Below, piece after piece: positions 6,830 to 15,170 of a stretch of 61,225 bases of DNA. The notes under the pieces were generated by a model. The model saw only the letters and a list, made by a program, of their open reading frames with translations, had not been told where the DNA came from and made no database searches. Position numbers and translations under genes: made by a program. The DNA is taken from contig CALFFN010000012.1 in the NCBI GenBank assembly GCA_937958185.1, positions 1 through 61,225 of the forward strand, given 5' to 3'. Every line of letters starts with the position of its first letter. The stretch's first letter is position 1. The stretch comes from an uncultured Neglectibacter sp. (GTDB lineage: Bacteria > Bacillota > Clostridia > Oscillospirales > Acutalibacteraceae).

Positions 6830-7483
6830 ATGAATCGTGTGGACCAGAGGATCGAACAGATCGGCGTGCTCCCCGTTATCAAGCTGAACCACCCGGAGCG
6901 CGACGCCGCGCCCCTGGCAAAGGCTCTCTGTGCCGGGGAAATTCCCGGGGCGGAGGTCACTTTCCGGGCTGCCGGGGCGGAGCACGCCATTCGCCTGATG
7001 AAGGAAGCCTGCCCGGAAATGCTGGTGGGCGCAGGCACGGTGCTGCGCACGGAACAGGTGGACGCCGCCATTGCCGCCGGGGCGGAATTTATCGTGACCC
7101 CCGGCTTTGACGGGGAGTTGGTCGCCTATTGCCAGCAGAAGCAGGTCCCCATTTACCCCGGCTGCACCACGCCCACAGATTACCATGCCGCCCTGAAATT
7201 CGGGTTGGAAATTTTGAAATTCTTCCCGGCGGAGCAGTCCGGCGGGCTGCCGAAGATCAAAGCCATGAGCGTGCCGTTCCCCATGTTCCGTATCATGCCC
7301 ACCGGGGGCATTTCCCTGAAAAATCTGGAGGAGTATCTTTCCTGCCCGGTGGTCTGCGCCTGCGGCGGCTCCTATATGGTGACGGAAAAGCTCATCGAAG
7401 AGCAGAACTGGTCAGAAATCACCCGGCTGTGCAGGGAGACTGCCGCCATCACCTCAAAAGTGCGCGGGAAAAAGACTTTGTGA
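6830..7483 (+). CDS. eda: KDPG/KHG aldolase (2-dehydro-3-deoxyphosphogluconate aldolase)
   Basis: 217 residues, class I aldolase of the KDPG family. It splits 2-keto-3-deoxy-6-phosphogluconate into pyruvate and glyceraldehyde 3-phosphate, the last step of hexuronate breakdown. Glu42 (AEVTFR) and the Schiff-base Lys130 in ILKFFPAE are present, as are GAGTVL (67-72), IVTPGFD (88-94) and PGCTTPTD (110-117). It starts 13 nt after the oxidoreductase with AAAGGAGG as RBS. No KDG kinase gene is present in the window, so KDG phosphorylation must be encoded elsewhere. Confidence 0.93.
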   Translation: MNRVDQRIEQIGVLPVIKLNHPERDAAPLAKALCAGEIPGAEVTFRAAGAEHAIRLMKEACPEMLVGAGTVLRTEQVDAAIAAGAEFIVTPGFDGELVAYCQQKQVPIYPGCTTPTDYHAALKFGLEILKFFPAEQSGGLPKIKAMSVPFPMFRIMPTGGISLKNLEEYLSCPVVCACGGSYMVTEKLIEEQNWSEITRLCRETAAITSKVRGKKTL

Positions 7484-7770
7484 GAGGAAATATCACAATT
7501 CTCCCGCGTGGAACCGTCTTTTTTAGCGGCTTTCGGGTACACTCCTTTCTGGGCGATAGGGCACTGACATTCCCGGAATGCGCGGGAAAAGGATTTAGCC
7601 GCTTCCAAAAAGAAGGGAATCGCAAAGGGGGGCAGCGCCCCCCTTTGCAAAGAAAAAAAGAACTTTTGCGCAAGATGGCGCTTGAAGCGGTGCAAACACC
7701 AGAATGCGCAACGGGTATCACTTGCAGAGAGAAACTTTCGGCAAATATTTCAGAGTAACGCAATTCATGC
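7484..7770. other. structured intergenic region after the hexuronate operon
   Basis: No credible gene. It holds a perfect 12-bp stem with a 3-nt loop (7622-7633 with 7637-7648, six G/C pairs in a row) and a longer-range pair AGCGGCT/AGCCGCT flanking TTTTT and AAAAA runs about 85 nt apart. It may be a decayed repeat or MITE-like element. Confidence 0.45.
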
Positions 7771-7813
7771 AAAAAGAGATAGCTTTCTCAAAACGGGAAA
7801 ACTATCTCTTTTT
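7771..7813. terminator. bidirectional terminator
   Basis: AAAAAGAGATAG pairs with CTATCTCTTTTT across a 19-nt loop. It separates the + strand uxu operon from the minus-strand P-loop gene. Confidence 0.85.
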
Positions 7814-7843
7814 ATAGATGATTCGGATATTCTGATGGTGAAA

Positions 7844-8395
7844 CTACAGCCTAAACTTTTCTTTGATCTTTTGCGCGGCAAGGGCAGGGGAGAGGTTCGA
7901 GTTGTCGATCTTCATATAATTTTCAAAGGGGATTTCCCCGTCCCTGCTTTCCAGCCGGTAATTGCTGTCATCGCGGAGTAACCTTTGGTTGGAAGTTTCC
8001 ACGTCTCTTTTGGAAGCCTTATTTTGAAGCCGGTTTTCCGTTGCGTTTCTTTCCAGCCGCACTTCAAGGGGCGCCACAAGCTCCACGTAGTAAAATTCCG
8101 TGCCGTAGGGCTGGAAAATGCTTTTTATCTGCTCCACGTACTCCCAGTCGGACCGCTGGTCAAACGCCCACATAAAGGTAAAGATCATGCCATAGTTTTC
8201 CGTTTTGGCAAACTCCTCAAAAATGACCTGCCGGAGCCTGTTTATCGCTGCAGTATTGTACTGCCCAAATATTTCCAGCACCGGCTCGATAGTCATGTGG
8301 TTGTGAAACAGCCTCAGCCCCGTGAGCTTCATAAGCTCCTGCCCGACTGTCATTTTGCCCACAGCGGCGTCGCCAAACAAAAACAGTAATTTCAT
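7844..8395 (-). CDS. small P-loop NTPase/kinase-like protein
   Basis: 183 residues. A Walker A loop GDAAVGKM lies at 8-15 just after the first strand, followed by helix and NHMT motifs resembling shikimate/adenylate-kinase-like AAA proteins of Firmicutes. An R-rich lid segment (RLERNATENR) lies near 130. The start at 8395 is preceded by AGGGGG; a longer frame upstream lacks an RBS. It sits 62 bp after proA on the same strand. The phosphoryl acceptor is unknown. Confidence 0.7.
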   Translation of the reverse strand: MKLLFLFGDAAVGKMTVGQELMKLTGLRLFHNHMTIEPVLEIFGQYNTAAINRLRQVIFEEFAKTENYGMIFTFMWAFDQRSDWEYVEQIKSIFQPYGTEFYYVELVAPLEVRLERNATENRLQNKASKRDVETSNQRLLRDDSNYRLESRDGEIPFENYMKIDNSNLSPALAAQKIKEKFRL

Positions 8396-8457
8396 AGTAC
8401 CCCCTTTTATGTCACGTTCTATTTTTTCCATTGCCCCACGCAAAAGGCGTGAGCCCC

Positions 8458-9705
8458 TCAGCGCACCTGCCCCTTGCCATAGACCACATACTTGTAAGAG
8501 GTCAGCTCCCGCAGCCCCATAGGACCTCTGGCGTGGAGCTTCTGGGTGGAAATGCCGATCTCCGCCCCCAGCCCGAACTCTCCTCCGTCCGTGAAGCGGG
8601 TGGAAGCGTTCACGTATACCGCCGCCGCGTCGATGGCATTCAGGAAGCGCTCCGCGGCAGCTTCATTTTCCGTCACGATACACTCCGAATGCCCGGTGGT
8701 GTGCTGCCGGATAAAGCCGATGGCTTCCTCCACGTTTTCCACCAGCCGCACCGCTAAAATATAGTCGCCGTATTCCGCGTCCCAATCGCTTTCCTGCGCC
8801 GGAACGCCCCTGCTTCCCAGCAGCGTCAGCGCATCATTGTCGCACCGCAGCTCCACACGGTCTTTGTCCAGCAGGGGGAGGGCAAGCTTCAAAAAGTCCG
8901 CCGCAACGTCTTTTTGTATCAGCACACACTCTGCCGCGTTGCACACCGAAGGACGGGAGCACTTGGCGTTGTACAGGATTTCCGCCCCCATGGAAAGATC
9001 AGCGTCTTTGTCGATATAAACATGGCACACGCCCTCGCCGGTGCGGATCACCGGCACGCTGGCTTCCTGCGCCACTTTGCGGATCAGCCCCGCGCCGCCC
9101 CGGGGGATCAGCACGTCTAAATAACCGTCCAAATGCATCATTTCTTCTGCCGAGCCCCGCCCGGTGTCCTGCACCAGGCTGATACTGTCCCCAGGGATAC
9201 CGGCTGCTTCCAGGGCTTCCCGCATCAGTTTGACAGCCGCGCGGTTGGAGCGAATGGCTTCCTTCCCGCCCCGCAGAATGCAGGCGTTGCCGGATTTCAG
9301 GCACAAAGCCGCCGCGTCCACCACCACGTTGGGTCTGGCTTCAAAGATGATCCCCACCACGCCCAGCGGCACCCGCCTTTTGCACAGCACCAGCCCGTTG
9401 GGGCGGACCTCCCGGCTGTCGATCCCGCCCACCGGGTCGGGCAGCTCCGCAATTTCCCGTATCCCAGCCGTAATGCCGCGTACCCGTTCCGGCGTCAGGG
9501 TCAGCCTGTCCAGCAGGGAAGGGATCATATTCTCCCGCTTTGCCGCCGCAACGTCTTCTCTGTTGGCGGAAAGCCATTCCTCCTGCCGTTCCTCCAACAT
9601 ATCCGCAATGGCAAGCAGCGCCCGGTTTTTCTGCTCAGCAGCCGCTTCCGCCAGCAGGTAAGCCGCTTTTCTCGCCGCCGCGCCCTGGATCTGCAATGTG
9701 GTCAT
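8458..9705 (-). CDS. proA: gamma-glutamyl phosphate reductase
   Basis: 415 residues (E. coli ProA is 417). It reduces gamma-glutamyl phosphate to glutamate semialdehyde with NADPH in proline synthesis. The aldehyde dehydrogenase fold is complete: VPLGVVGIIFEARPNV, LRGGKEA, and the nucleophilic cysteine of CSRPSVCNA near residue 254. ATG 9705 is preferred because GGAGGAG precedes it by 6 nt; that RBS overlaps an upstream in-frame ATG. The proB stop is one base before this start, so the pair is coupled. Confidence 0.97.
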   Translation of the reverse strand: MTTLQIQGAAARKAAYLLAEAAAEQKNRALLAIADMLEERQEEWLSANREDVAAAKRENMIPSLLDRLTLTPERVRGITAGIREIAELPDPVGGIDSREVRPNGLVLCKRRVPLGVVGIIFEARPNVVVDAAALCLKSGNACILRGGKEAIRSNRAAVKLMREALEAAGIPGDSISLVQDTGRGSAEEMMHLDGYLDVLIPRGGAGLIRKVAQEASVPVIRTGEGVCHVYIDKDADLSMGAEILYNAKCSRPSVCNAAECVLIQKDVAADFLKLALPLLDKDRVELRCDNDALTLLGSRGVPAQESDWDAEYGDYILAVRLVENVEEAIGFIRQHTTGHSECIVTENEAAAERFLNAIDAAAVYVNASTRFTDGGEFGLGAEIGISTQKLHARGPMGLRELTSYKYVVYGKGQVR

Positions 9706-9706
9706 A

Positions 9707-10516
9707 TTATTCTCCTCCATGTTTAGCAAGGAACCGTGTGCCGATTTCCTCTCCGCCGGCGATACCGTACAATTCTTCCATGCGCGCGCCGTTTGTGATG
9801 ACCATATCGCAGCCTGCGTCCATGGCGATTTTGGCAGCAGAAAGCTTTGTCGCCATGCCGCCGGTGCCCCGCCAGGTGCCCGCGCCGCCTGCCATGCTCA
9901 GGATTTCCGGCGTCAGCTCCGTCACGCTGTGGAGCAGGGTGGCTTCCGGGTGCTGCCGGGGATCGGCGCTGTACAGCCCGTCGATATCGCTGAACAGCAC
10001 CAGCAGGTCAGCCCCGCACAGCGCCGCCACAATGGCGGAAAGGGTGTCGTTGTCACCCAGGACCTTGTGCTGCCCGGTTTCGATCTCCGCCGAGGAGACC
10101 GAGTCGTTCTCGTTCACTACGGGGATCACGCCCAGCTCCAGCAAAGCGGAAAAAGTGCTTTGCAAATGGACGCTCCGCTCCCTGTCCTCCACGTCGTCGC
10201 CGGTCAGCAAAATCTGCGCCATGGAGCAGTTGTATTCGCTGAACAGCTTGTCGTACAGGTGCATCATGCGGCACTGTCCCACCGCGGCGGCAGCCTGCTT
10301 GAACCGCAGCTCCCGGGGGCGCTCCGAAAAGCCCAGCCGGGCAGTGCCCACGGCGATGGCGCCGGAGGTCACAAGGATCACCTCATGCCCCGCGCCCTTC
10401 AGGTCAGCGAGGATACGCACCAGCTGCTCCATGCTGCGCAGATCCAAACTTCCCGAGCTGTGGGTCAGGGTAGAGGTGCCCACCTTTACCACAATGCGCT
10501 GCTTTTTCTCCTGCAT
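9707..10516 (-). CDS. proB: glutamate 5-kinase, short form
   Basis: 269 residues. It phosphorylates glutamate to start proline synthesis. The amino acid kinase domain is complete: VVKVGTSTLT near the N-terminus, TSGAIAVG, VVNENDSVS, DIDGLYSADP and GTGGMATKL. The C-terminal PUA domain of E. coli ProB is absent, as in many Firmicutes short forms. GGGAGGG precedes ATG 10516. It forms a two-gene operon with proA. A TATACT -10 lies 30 bp upstream; the leader is too short for a proline T-box. Confidence 0.96.
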   Translation of the reverse strand: MQEKKQRIVVKVGTSTLTHSSGSLDLRSMEQLVRILADLKGAGHEVILVTSGAIAVGTARLGFSERPRELRFKQAAAAVGQCRMMHLYDKLFSEYNCSMAQILLTGDDVEDRERSVHLQSTFSALLELGVIPVVNENDSVSSAEIETGQHKVLGDNDTLSAIVAALCGADLLVLFSDIDGLYSADPRQHPEATLLHSVTELTPEILSMAGGAGTWRGTGGMATKLSAAKIAMDAGCDMVITNGARMEELYGIAGGEEIGTRFLAKHGGE

Positions 10517-10545
10517 ACTACCGCCCTCCCAACAGTTATTTGTCC

Positions 10546-10551
10546 AGTATA
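10546..10551 (-). promoter_or_regulatory. -10 element of the proBA promoter
   Basis: TATACT on the minus strand, 30 bp before proB; the -35 at 17-bp spacing (TTTCCT) is weak. Confidence 0.4.
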
Positions 10552-10603
10552 CCGCTTTTTCACGAAAAAGGAAAGAAATTTTTCAGTTTCTCCCAATAGA
10601 ACC

Positions 10604-10637
10604 AGGAAACGCCGACCTGAGCGGGTCGGCGTTTCCT
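10604..10637 (-). terminator. terminator of the esterase pair
   Basis: A perfect 14-bp GC-rich stem (10604-10617 with 10624-10637) lies 24 bp after the stop of the downstream esterase gene. The T-run is poor, so termination may be partial. Confidence 0.65.
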
Positions 10638-10661
10638 GTAGTTGCCAGTTGTTTTTTGGTG

Positions 10662-11489
10662 TTACAGCCCAAAGTAGTCCAGCGCGCGCTGGAGGGAAAG
10701 GTCCCAGAAGCGCCATTCGTGGGTGTAGCCCTCGGCTTCCCAGAAAGCGGCGTCCAGACCGATCTGCTTCGCGTACGCCTTGAAGTTCACGTATTTGTCC
10801 CAGATCAGCGTGTCCTTTGTACCGCAGCAGAAGAAAAGCTTCGGCAGCTTCCCCGTGCCGTTCAGTTCCGTCAGCCTGTCCCAAATGTTGAGAGGTGAGT
10901 TTACATAATTTTCAATCCCGCCGAAATTGTCGATGAGATTCCGCACCCGCCGGTTAAACAGCTTTGCCGCGTCTCCCTCGGCTTTCCCGTCATATCCGGC
11001 AGCCTGCTGTTCCCGGAGGTCGGTGGGGGCGTTGGACAGGCTGGCAGCCCCGGCAAATTTCTCCGGGTGTCCCATGGCGTACTGCATAGCGCCGTTCCCG
11101 CCCATGGAAAGCCCGGCGATGAAATTGTCCTCCCGGCGGTCGGAAATCGGCAGCCAGCCGTACACCAGCGGCATCAGCTCATCAAACAGGAAATCCCACG
11201 GGCGGTACCCGGTAGCAAAGGAATCCCAGTTTACATAATTTGAATTTAATCCGCTGAACATCACCACCGCCAGCCCTCTTTCACAGGCGTACAGCTCCAC
11301 ATTGCTTTTGCGCAGCCAATCCGTGTGGTCGCCGAAAGTGCCGTGCAGAAGCCAGAGGACCTTATATTTTTTCCCGCTGCCGTAAAAGCTTTCCGGCGTC
11401 ACGCCCGGTGCTTTGTCCGGCAGGATCACGGAGATTTCCGTGTTGTTGCCCAAGCAGTCGCTTTGAAAATTGAACCGAAGCAGTGCCAT
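10662..11489 (-). CDS. esterase D / tributyrin esterase-like alpha/beta hydrolase
   Basis: 275 residues. The nucleophile elbow GLSMGG puts Ser at 128; the acid is likely in CGTKDTLIWD and the base in YTHEWRFWD near the C-terminus. LLHGTFGDHTDW (48-59) supplies the oxyanion region. This is the feruloyl/acetyl-esterase group (esterase D family), no signal peptide, so cytoplasmic. The upstream gene 11527-12357 is a paralog of nearly the same length; the two form a tandem duplication in one operon with 37 bp between them. Likely deacetylation of plant-derived or other short-chain esters; the substrate is inferred only from family. Confidence 0.85.
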   Translation of the reverse strand: MALLRFNFQSDCLGNNTEISVILPDKAPGVTPESFYGSGKKYKVLWLLHGTFGDHTDWLRKSNVELYACERGLAVVMFSGLNSNYVNWDSFATGYRPWDFLFDELMPLVYGWLPISDRREDNFIAGLSMGGNGAMQYAMGHPEKFAGAASLSNAPTDLREQQAAGYDGKAEGDAAKLFNRRVRNLIDNFGGIENYVNSPLNIWDRLTELNGTGKLPKLFFCCGTKDTLIWDKYVNFKAYAKQIGLDAAFWEAEGYTHEWRFWDLSLQRALDYFGL

Positions 11490-11526
11490 GTACTGTCTCT
11501 CCTTTCTCCCGGAAAAGCGTAGGCTC

Positions 11527-12357
11527 TTACTCTGTCACGTGCCCGGAGCTGACCCCCTGGGTCACGTCGTCCAGCGGCAGCCATTCCAGGGCTTTCAGAA
11601 TATAGGTGTCCCAGAACACCCAGTCGTGCCCGCCGGGTCCTTCTTCCCAGGTCACGTCATAGCCCAGCTGCTTCAGGTGGTCGCGGAACGCGCGGTTCGG
11701 GTGGATCAAATTGTCCTCTGTGCCGCAGGCCATAAAGAATTTCGGCTTCGTTCCGCCCTTTGCCACCTGCTCCGCCAGAAAATCGTAATCGTTTTTCCCG
11801 CCCCGGATTTTGTCGATATCCCCGAAAACAGATTCGTAATATCCGCGGTTCGTCATCAGGAAATCCGTGTATTCCGTGTTTTGAGGGATCGTGTCCAGAA
11901 TGGTGGCGGCGGACAGCGCGCACACCGCGCCGAAGGTCTCCGGGTGCTGCAGGGCGTTGACGATAGAGCCGAAGCCGCCCATGGAAAGCCCGCCGATGAA
12001 GGTGTCCTCCCGTTTGCGTGACAGCGGGAAGCTCTTGCGGGTGAACTCTACCAGGTCCTTTGCGATAAAGGAGCCATAGTTGGCGTTGGATTTTTCGTTA
12101 TCCACATAAAAAGCGTTATCCCCGGAAGGCATGACCACCGCCAGGTTCCTGTCCTGCGCCCAGGTCTGTATCCGCGTGCCGGATACCCAGTCGGTATAGT
12201 TCCCAAAAACGCCGTGAAGCAGGTAAAGGGTCTTAAAAGGCTTTTCCTCGGGCACGGGCTGTCCGGGGAACGTCATCTTATCCGTGGGCAGCACCACCTG
12301 AATGGGAACGGTGCGCATGAGGGATTTGGAAAAGAAATTACATTGGATCAGTGCCAT
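11527..12357 (-). CDS. esterase D / tributyrin esterase-like alpha/beta hydrolase (paralog)
   Basis: 276 residues, first gene of the esterase pair. LLHGVFGNYTDW (47-58), nucleophile Ser125 in GLSMGG, acid in CGTEDNLIHPN and base in GGHDWVFWD complete the triad. The start follows CAGGAGGTTTCTGTT. It shares the N-terminal MAL[IL]..NF opening with its downstream paralog but has a longer C-terminus. No signal peptide. The promoter is clear at 12387-12415. Confidence 0.86.
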   Translation of the reverse strand: MALIQCNFFSKSLMRTVPIQVVLPTDKMTFPGQPVPEEKPFKTLYLLHGVFGNYTDWVSGTRIQTWAQDRNLAVVMPSGDNAFYVDNEKSNANYGSFIAKDLVEFTRKSFPLSRKREDTFIGGLSMGGFGSIVNALQHPETFGAVCALSAATILDTIPQNTEYTDFLMTNRGYYESVFGDIDKIRGGKNDYDFLAEQVAKGGTKPKFFMACGTEDNLIHPNRAFRDHLKQLGYDVTWEEGPGGHDWVFWDTYILKALEWLPLDDVTQGVSSGHVTE

Positions 12358-12386
12358 AACAGAAACCTCCTGAAAGCTTTTCTCAA

Positions 12387-12415
12387 ATCATACCAGAAAA
12401 TCAGAAAAATGTAAA
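12387..12415 (-). promoter_or_regulatory. sigma-A promoter of the esterase operon
   Basis: TTTACA-N17-TATGAT on the minus strand, 30 bp before the start codon. Confidence 0.75.
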
Positions 12416-12455
12416 GATTTTTAGGCGGTTTTTCCAATTTTGGGCTTCCTCCGGC

Positions 12456-12484
12456 TTGACTTTCCCTCTTTCCCCGATTATACT
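12456..12484 (+). promoter_or_regulatory. sigma-A promoter of the DUF1848 gene
   Basis: TTGACT-N17-TATACT, 24 bp before ATG 12508, with GGGGGGAGAG as the RBS. Confidence 0.8.
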
Positions 12485-12507
12485 ATCCAAAACGGGGGGG
12501 AGAGACG

Positions 12508-13434
12508 ATGATTTTAAGCGCAAGCCGCCGGACAGATATCCCGGCATTCTATGGGGAATGGCTGCTTTGCCGCCTGGAAGCGGGAGAGGTGCTCATTCCC
12601 GACCCTTACCGGGCAAAGCACGCCACAAGGCTGCTTTTTTCCCCGGATACGGTGGATCATATCGTGTTCTGGACAAAGAACCCTATTCCGTTCCTGCCGC
12701 GCCTGCCGAAGCTTGCCGGGCTGGGCTATCCCAGCTTTTCTTTCCAGTATACTGTCACCGCCTTTGACAAAACCTGGGAGCCTGCCCTGCCGCCGCTTGC
12801 AGAGCGGATCGAAGCGTTCCGCTTTCTCAGCGGGACCTTGGGCAGGGAGCGGGTGGACTGGCGGTTTGACCCTATCGTGCTGGACGACGCCCACACCCCT
12901 TTCTGGTACGCGGAGCAGTTCGCCCGCCTTTGTCACGACCTTGCGCCGCTGACCACCCGCTGTATTCTCAGCTTTGTGGATCATTACCGGCATCTGGGGA
13001 AAAATTTTGCCGAAGCCGCCCCCTCGGAGATCCGCAGGACCGCCGACCTTCTCGCGCCCATTGCCGCGGAATACGGGCTGCCGCTGTTTACCTGCGCCGA
13101 GGAGATCGACTTGTCCGGCTGCGGCATTTCCCACGGAGCCTGTATCGACAGGGCGCGCATGGAGCGCCTGCTGGGCTGTGGGCTTACCGCCCAAAAGGAC
13201 GCCGGGCAGCGCCCCGCCTGCGGCTGCATGGAAAGCGTGGATATCGGCGCGTACAATTCCTGCGGCAACGGCTGTGCCTACTGCTACGCGGTGAAAAACC
13301 GGGCCGCCGCCCTGCGGAACCTGCAAGCCCATGACCCTGCGTCGCCCCTTCTGACCGGGCAGCCTTCCCCGGAGCTGATCCTTCGGGAAAAAGCCCCGCC
13401 CTCTCTGAAAAACGGCCAGCAGCGTATTTTTTGA
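12508..13434 (+). CDS. DUF1848 family protein with C-terminal Cys cluster
   Basis: 308 residues. The N-terminus MILSASRRTDIPAFYG and VVFWTKNP-like VFWTKNPIPF are signatures of DUF1848. The core resembles a radical-SAM/spore-photolyase-like barrel, but the metal-binding cysteines lie at the C-terminus: CGC near 239-241, then Cys252-x3-Cys256-x2-Cys259 followed by Tyr, the same spacing and aromatic neighbour as a radical SAM CxxxCxxC motif. This suggests an Fe-S cluster bound from the end of the chain. The function is unknown. It is monocistronic or followed by the flavin reductase gene, which has its own promoter. Confidence 0.85.
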   Translation: MILSASRRTDIPAFYGEWLLCRLEAGEVLIPDPYRAKHATRLLFSPDTVDHIVFWTKNPIPFLPRLPKLAGLGYPSFSFQYTVTAFDKTWEPALPPLAERIEAFRFLSGTLGRERVDWRFDPIVLDDAHTPFWYAEQFARLCHDLAPLTTRCILSFVDHYRHLGKNFAEAAPSEIRRTADLLAPIAAEYGLPLFTCAEEIDLSGCGISHGACIDRARMERLLGCGLTAQKDAGQRPACGCMESVDIGAYNSCGNGCAYCYAVKNRAAALRNLQAHDPASPLLTGQPSPELILREKAPPSLKNGQQRIF

Positions 13435-13442
13435 AAAAGCGG

Positions 13443-13471
13443 TTGAATAACTCCGCAGATTCGGGTATCAT
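13443..13471 (+). promoter_or_regulatory. sigma-A promoter of the flavin reductase gene
   Basis: TTGAAT-N17-TATCAT, 32 bp before ATG 13504. Confidence 0.65.
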
Positions 13472-13503
13472 AGAGAAAAGCAGCAATACAGGAGGAAACA
13501 AAA

Positions 13504-14010
13504 ATGAACGAAAAAGCTCTGTACAAAATTACCTATGGTCTTTATGTGGTCTCTGCGGAGGCAGAGGGAAAAAGCAGCGGCTGCGTGGTGAATACGCTGG
13601 CGCAGGTCACGTCCAAGCCTGTCCGGCTTTCCGTTGCGGTGAACAAGGACAACCTGACCTGTGAGCTGATTCAAAAAGCCGGGCGCTTTGCCGCCGTTGC
13701 GCTGGATCAGCGCGCGGACCTGCCCTTTATCGGCAAATACGGCTTCCGCTCCGGGCGGGACGCGGAAAAGTACGACGGCGCTTCCACAGTCCGTGACGCC
13801 GCCGGAATGCCCTACTGCTGGGAAAACGCCTGCGCCCGCTATAGCTGCCGTCTCATCAATACGCTGGACCTGGGCACCCATATCCTGTTTATCGGTGAAG
13901 CGGAGGAAATGGAGGTCCTCAGCGAGGAAGAGCCATTGACCTATCCCTATTATCGTACCGTCATAAAAGGCGGCACACCGAAAAACGCCCCTTCCTATCA
14001 GGAAAAGTAA
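13504..14010 (+). CDS. flavin reductase-like FMN-binding protein
   Basis: 168 residues of the flavin-reductase-like split-barrel family. Seen: the N-terminal ITYGLYVVSA, NTLAQVTSKPVRLSVAVNKDNLT (FMN-binding strand-loop, about 30-52) and a C-terminal dimer strand. It is related to the N-terminal part of the rubredoxin fusion at 53207-53878 but lacks the rubredoxin. Such proteins carry electrons to oxygen- or nitric-oxide-detoxifying enzymes in anaerobes. RBS AGGAGG lies 6 nt before ATG. Confidence 0.85.
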   Translation: MNEKALYKITYGLYVVSAEAEGKSSGCVVNTLAQVTSKPVRLSVAVNKDNLTCELIQKAGRFAAVALDQRADLPFIGKYGFRSGRDAEKYDGASTVRDAAGMPYCWENACARYSCRLINTLDLGTHILFIGEAEEMEVLSEEEPLTYPYYRTVIKGGTPKNAPSYQEK

Positions 14011-14033
14011 GCGTTTTGTAAAAATGCAAAAGC

Positions 14034-14064
14034 AAGCTCCCCCGGAATTTCCGAGGGAGCTTTT
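14034..14064. terminator. bidirectional terminator
   Basis: AAGCTCCC pairs with GGGAGCTT around a mostly complementary CCGGAA/TTCCG interior, with TTTTG after it. It lies between convergent genes. Confidence 0.8.
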
Positions 14065-14093
14065 GTCATGCTTTCATAACGTTTCAGCCGCGC

Positions 14094-15170
14094 TTACAGC
14101 GTGGTATCCGCCGCTGCTTTTTTCTTTTTCCTGCTTGCGCTGTTCTGCGCCAGCCTGTGTTCCAGCAGAATAATGGCAATGGCTGCCGCTGCGCCCGCGC
14201 CGGCAATGGCAAAGAAGACGGCGGTTATAGTGTTGGCATGATTTATCAAATCGGCGGCAGGCTGGCTGCCGGAGGCGGAAAGCTCCCGCAGGGCGCCGAA
14301 GATTTCCGAAAACTCCCGGTTGTAGTAGCCGAAATCCGTAATGGTACGCTGGGGCAGCAGGGAGGAGGGGAGCTGAATGGCTTTCAGCAGGAAGAACGCG
14401 CCTGCTGTCATTGCCGCAGCCAGAAAAATATTTGTCAGAAGCAGCCTTCGGTTGCGCTTCGGCGCTTTCGCCAGCCAGCAGGAGACCGCCCACAGTGCCA
14501 CGGTAACCAGCAAAATCACGATTAGCACGGCAAGCAGGGGAAGCTGATCCAGAAACCGCTCAGTTTCCAGCAGGCTGAAAAAGCTTTTGTCCGTCAGCCC
14601 GGCGTTGCCTTTCGCCTCCTCCGGCGCAACTGTCACCGGGTTTTCCCAATAAATTTTTGACGCTGCCTGCTCCGCGAAGAAGGGCAGTTGAGAGTTTTTC
14701 ACAGAGATGAGCAGGGCGCTGTCCGTCTGGGCTTCCACCGCGCTTTTCCTGGGAAGCTCCTTGACCTCCGGGCGCTCGCCGTAGCAGGTGACGAGCCAGT
14801 AATCATCGCTCTTTTCCCGCTTTGCCTGGGTTTGCAGTAAATCGCCCGAGGTGAACGGGCGGGTGGAAAACTGTACAAAATCCGAAGAGGTGGGCGACAG
14901 GATGCCGCCCTCAGGTCTGAGGAAGTAGCTGTCGGGAGAAACCTCCTGCGCCCGTGTGCCGCTTTCCCAGCCGCTGCCCTCCACCGCCTGATAAAGATGA
15001 GCGCCGTTCTGGTCGTAAAACAGCGTGTCCTCGGTCAGCACCATGTCCCTGCTGGGCTTTGTCAGCACCACCAGCGGTATCATTTCTTCCTCCACCCGGG
15101 CGGACAAAAAGGTCGTCATCAGCAGCGCCCAGAACAGCAGGCTGAAAATACAGATCGCATTCTTTTTCAT
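14094..15170 (-). CDS. membrane protein of an ABC sugar-permease operon, unknown function
   Basis: 358 residues. An N-terminal signal anchor (about 6-24) is followed by a ~185-residue exterior region and three further hydrophobic segments near 208-232, 242-266 and 315-342; the C-terminus is lysine-rich. No known domain is recognised. Its ATG abuts the stop of the upstream permease gene (TAAATG), so it is translated with the transporter. It might be an accessory or sensing subunit; that is inferred from position only. Confidence 0.65.
   Translation of the reverse strand: MKKNAICIFSLLFWALLMTTFLSARVEEEMIPLVVLTKPSRDMVLTEDTLFYDQNGAHLYQAVEGSGWESGTRAQEVSPDSYFLRPEGGILSPTSSDFVQFSTRPFTSGDLLQTQAKREKSDDYWLVTCYGERPEVKELPRKSAVEAQTDSALLISVKNSQLPFFAEQAASKIYWENPVTVAPEEAKGNAGLTDKSFFSLLETERFLDQLPLLAVLIVILLVTVALWAVSCWLAKAPKRNRRLLLTNIFLAAAMTAGAFFLLKAIQLPSSLLPQRTITDFGYYNREFSEIFGALRELSASGSQPAADLINHANTITAVFFAIAGAGAAAAIAIILLEHRLAQNSASRKKKKAAADTTL

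Noticed and set aside
10517..10560. T-box or proline riboswitch before proB
   Set aside because: Only ~30 nt of leader between -10 and start; no T-box sequence.
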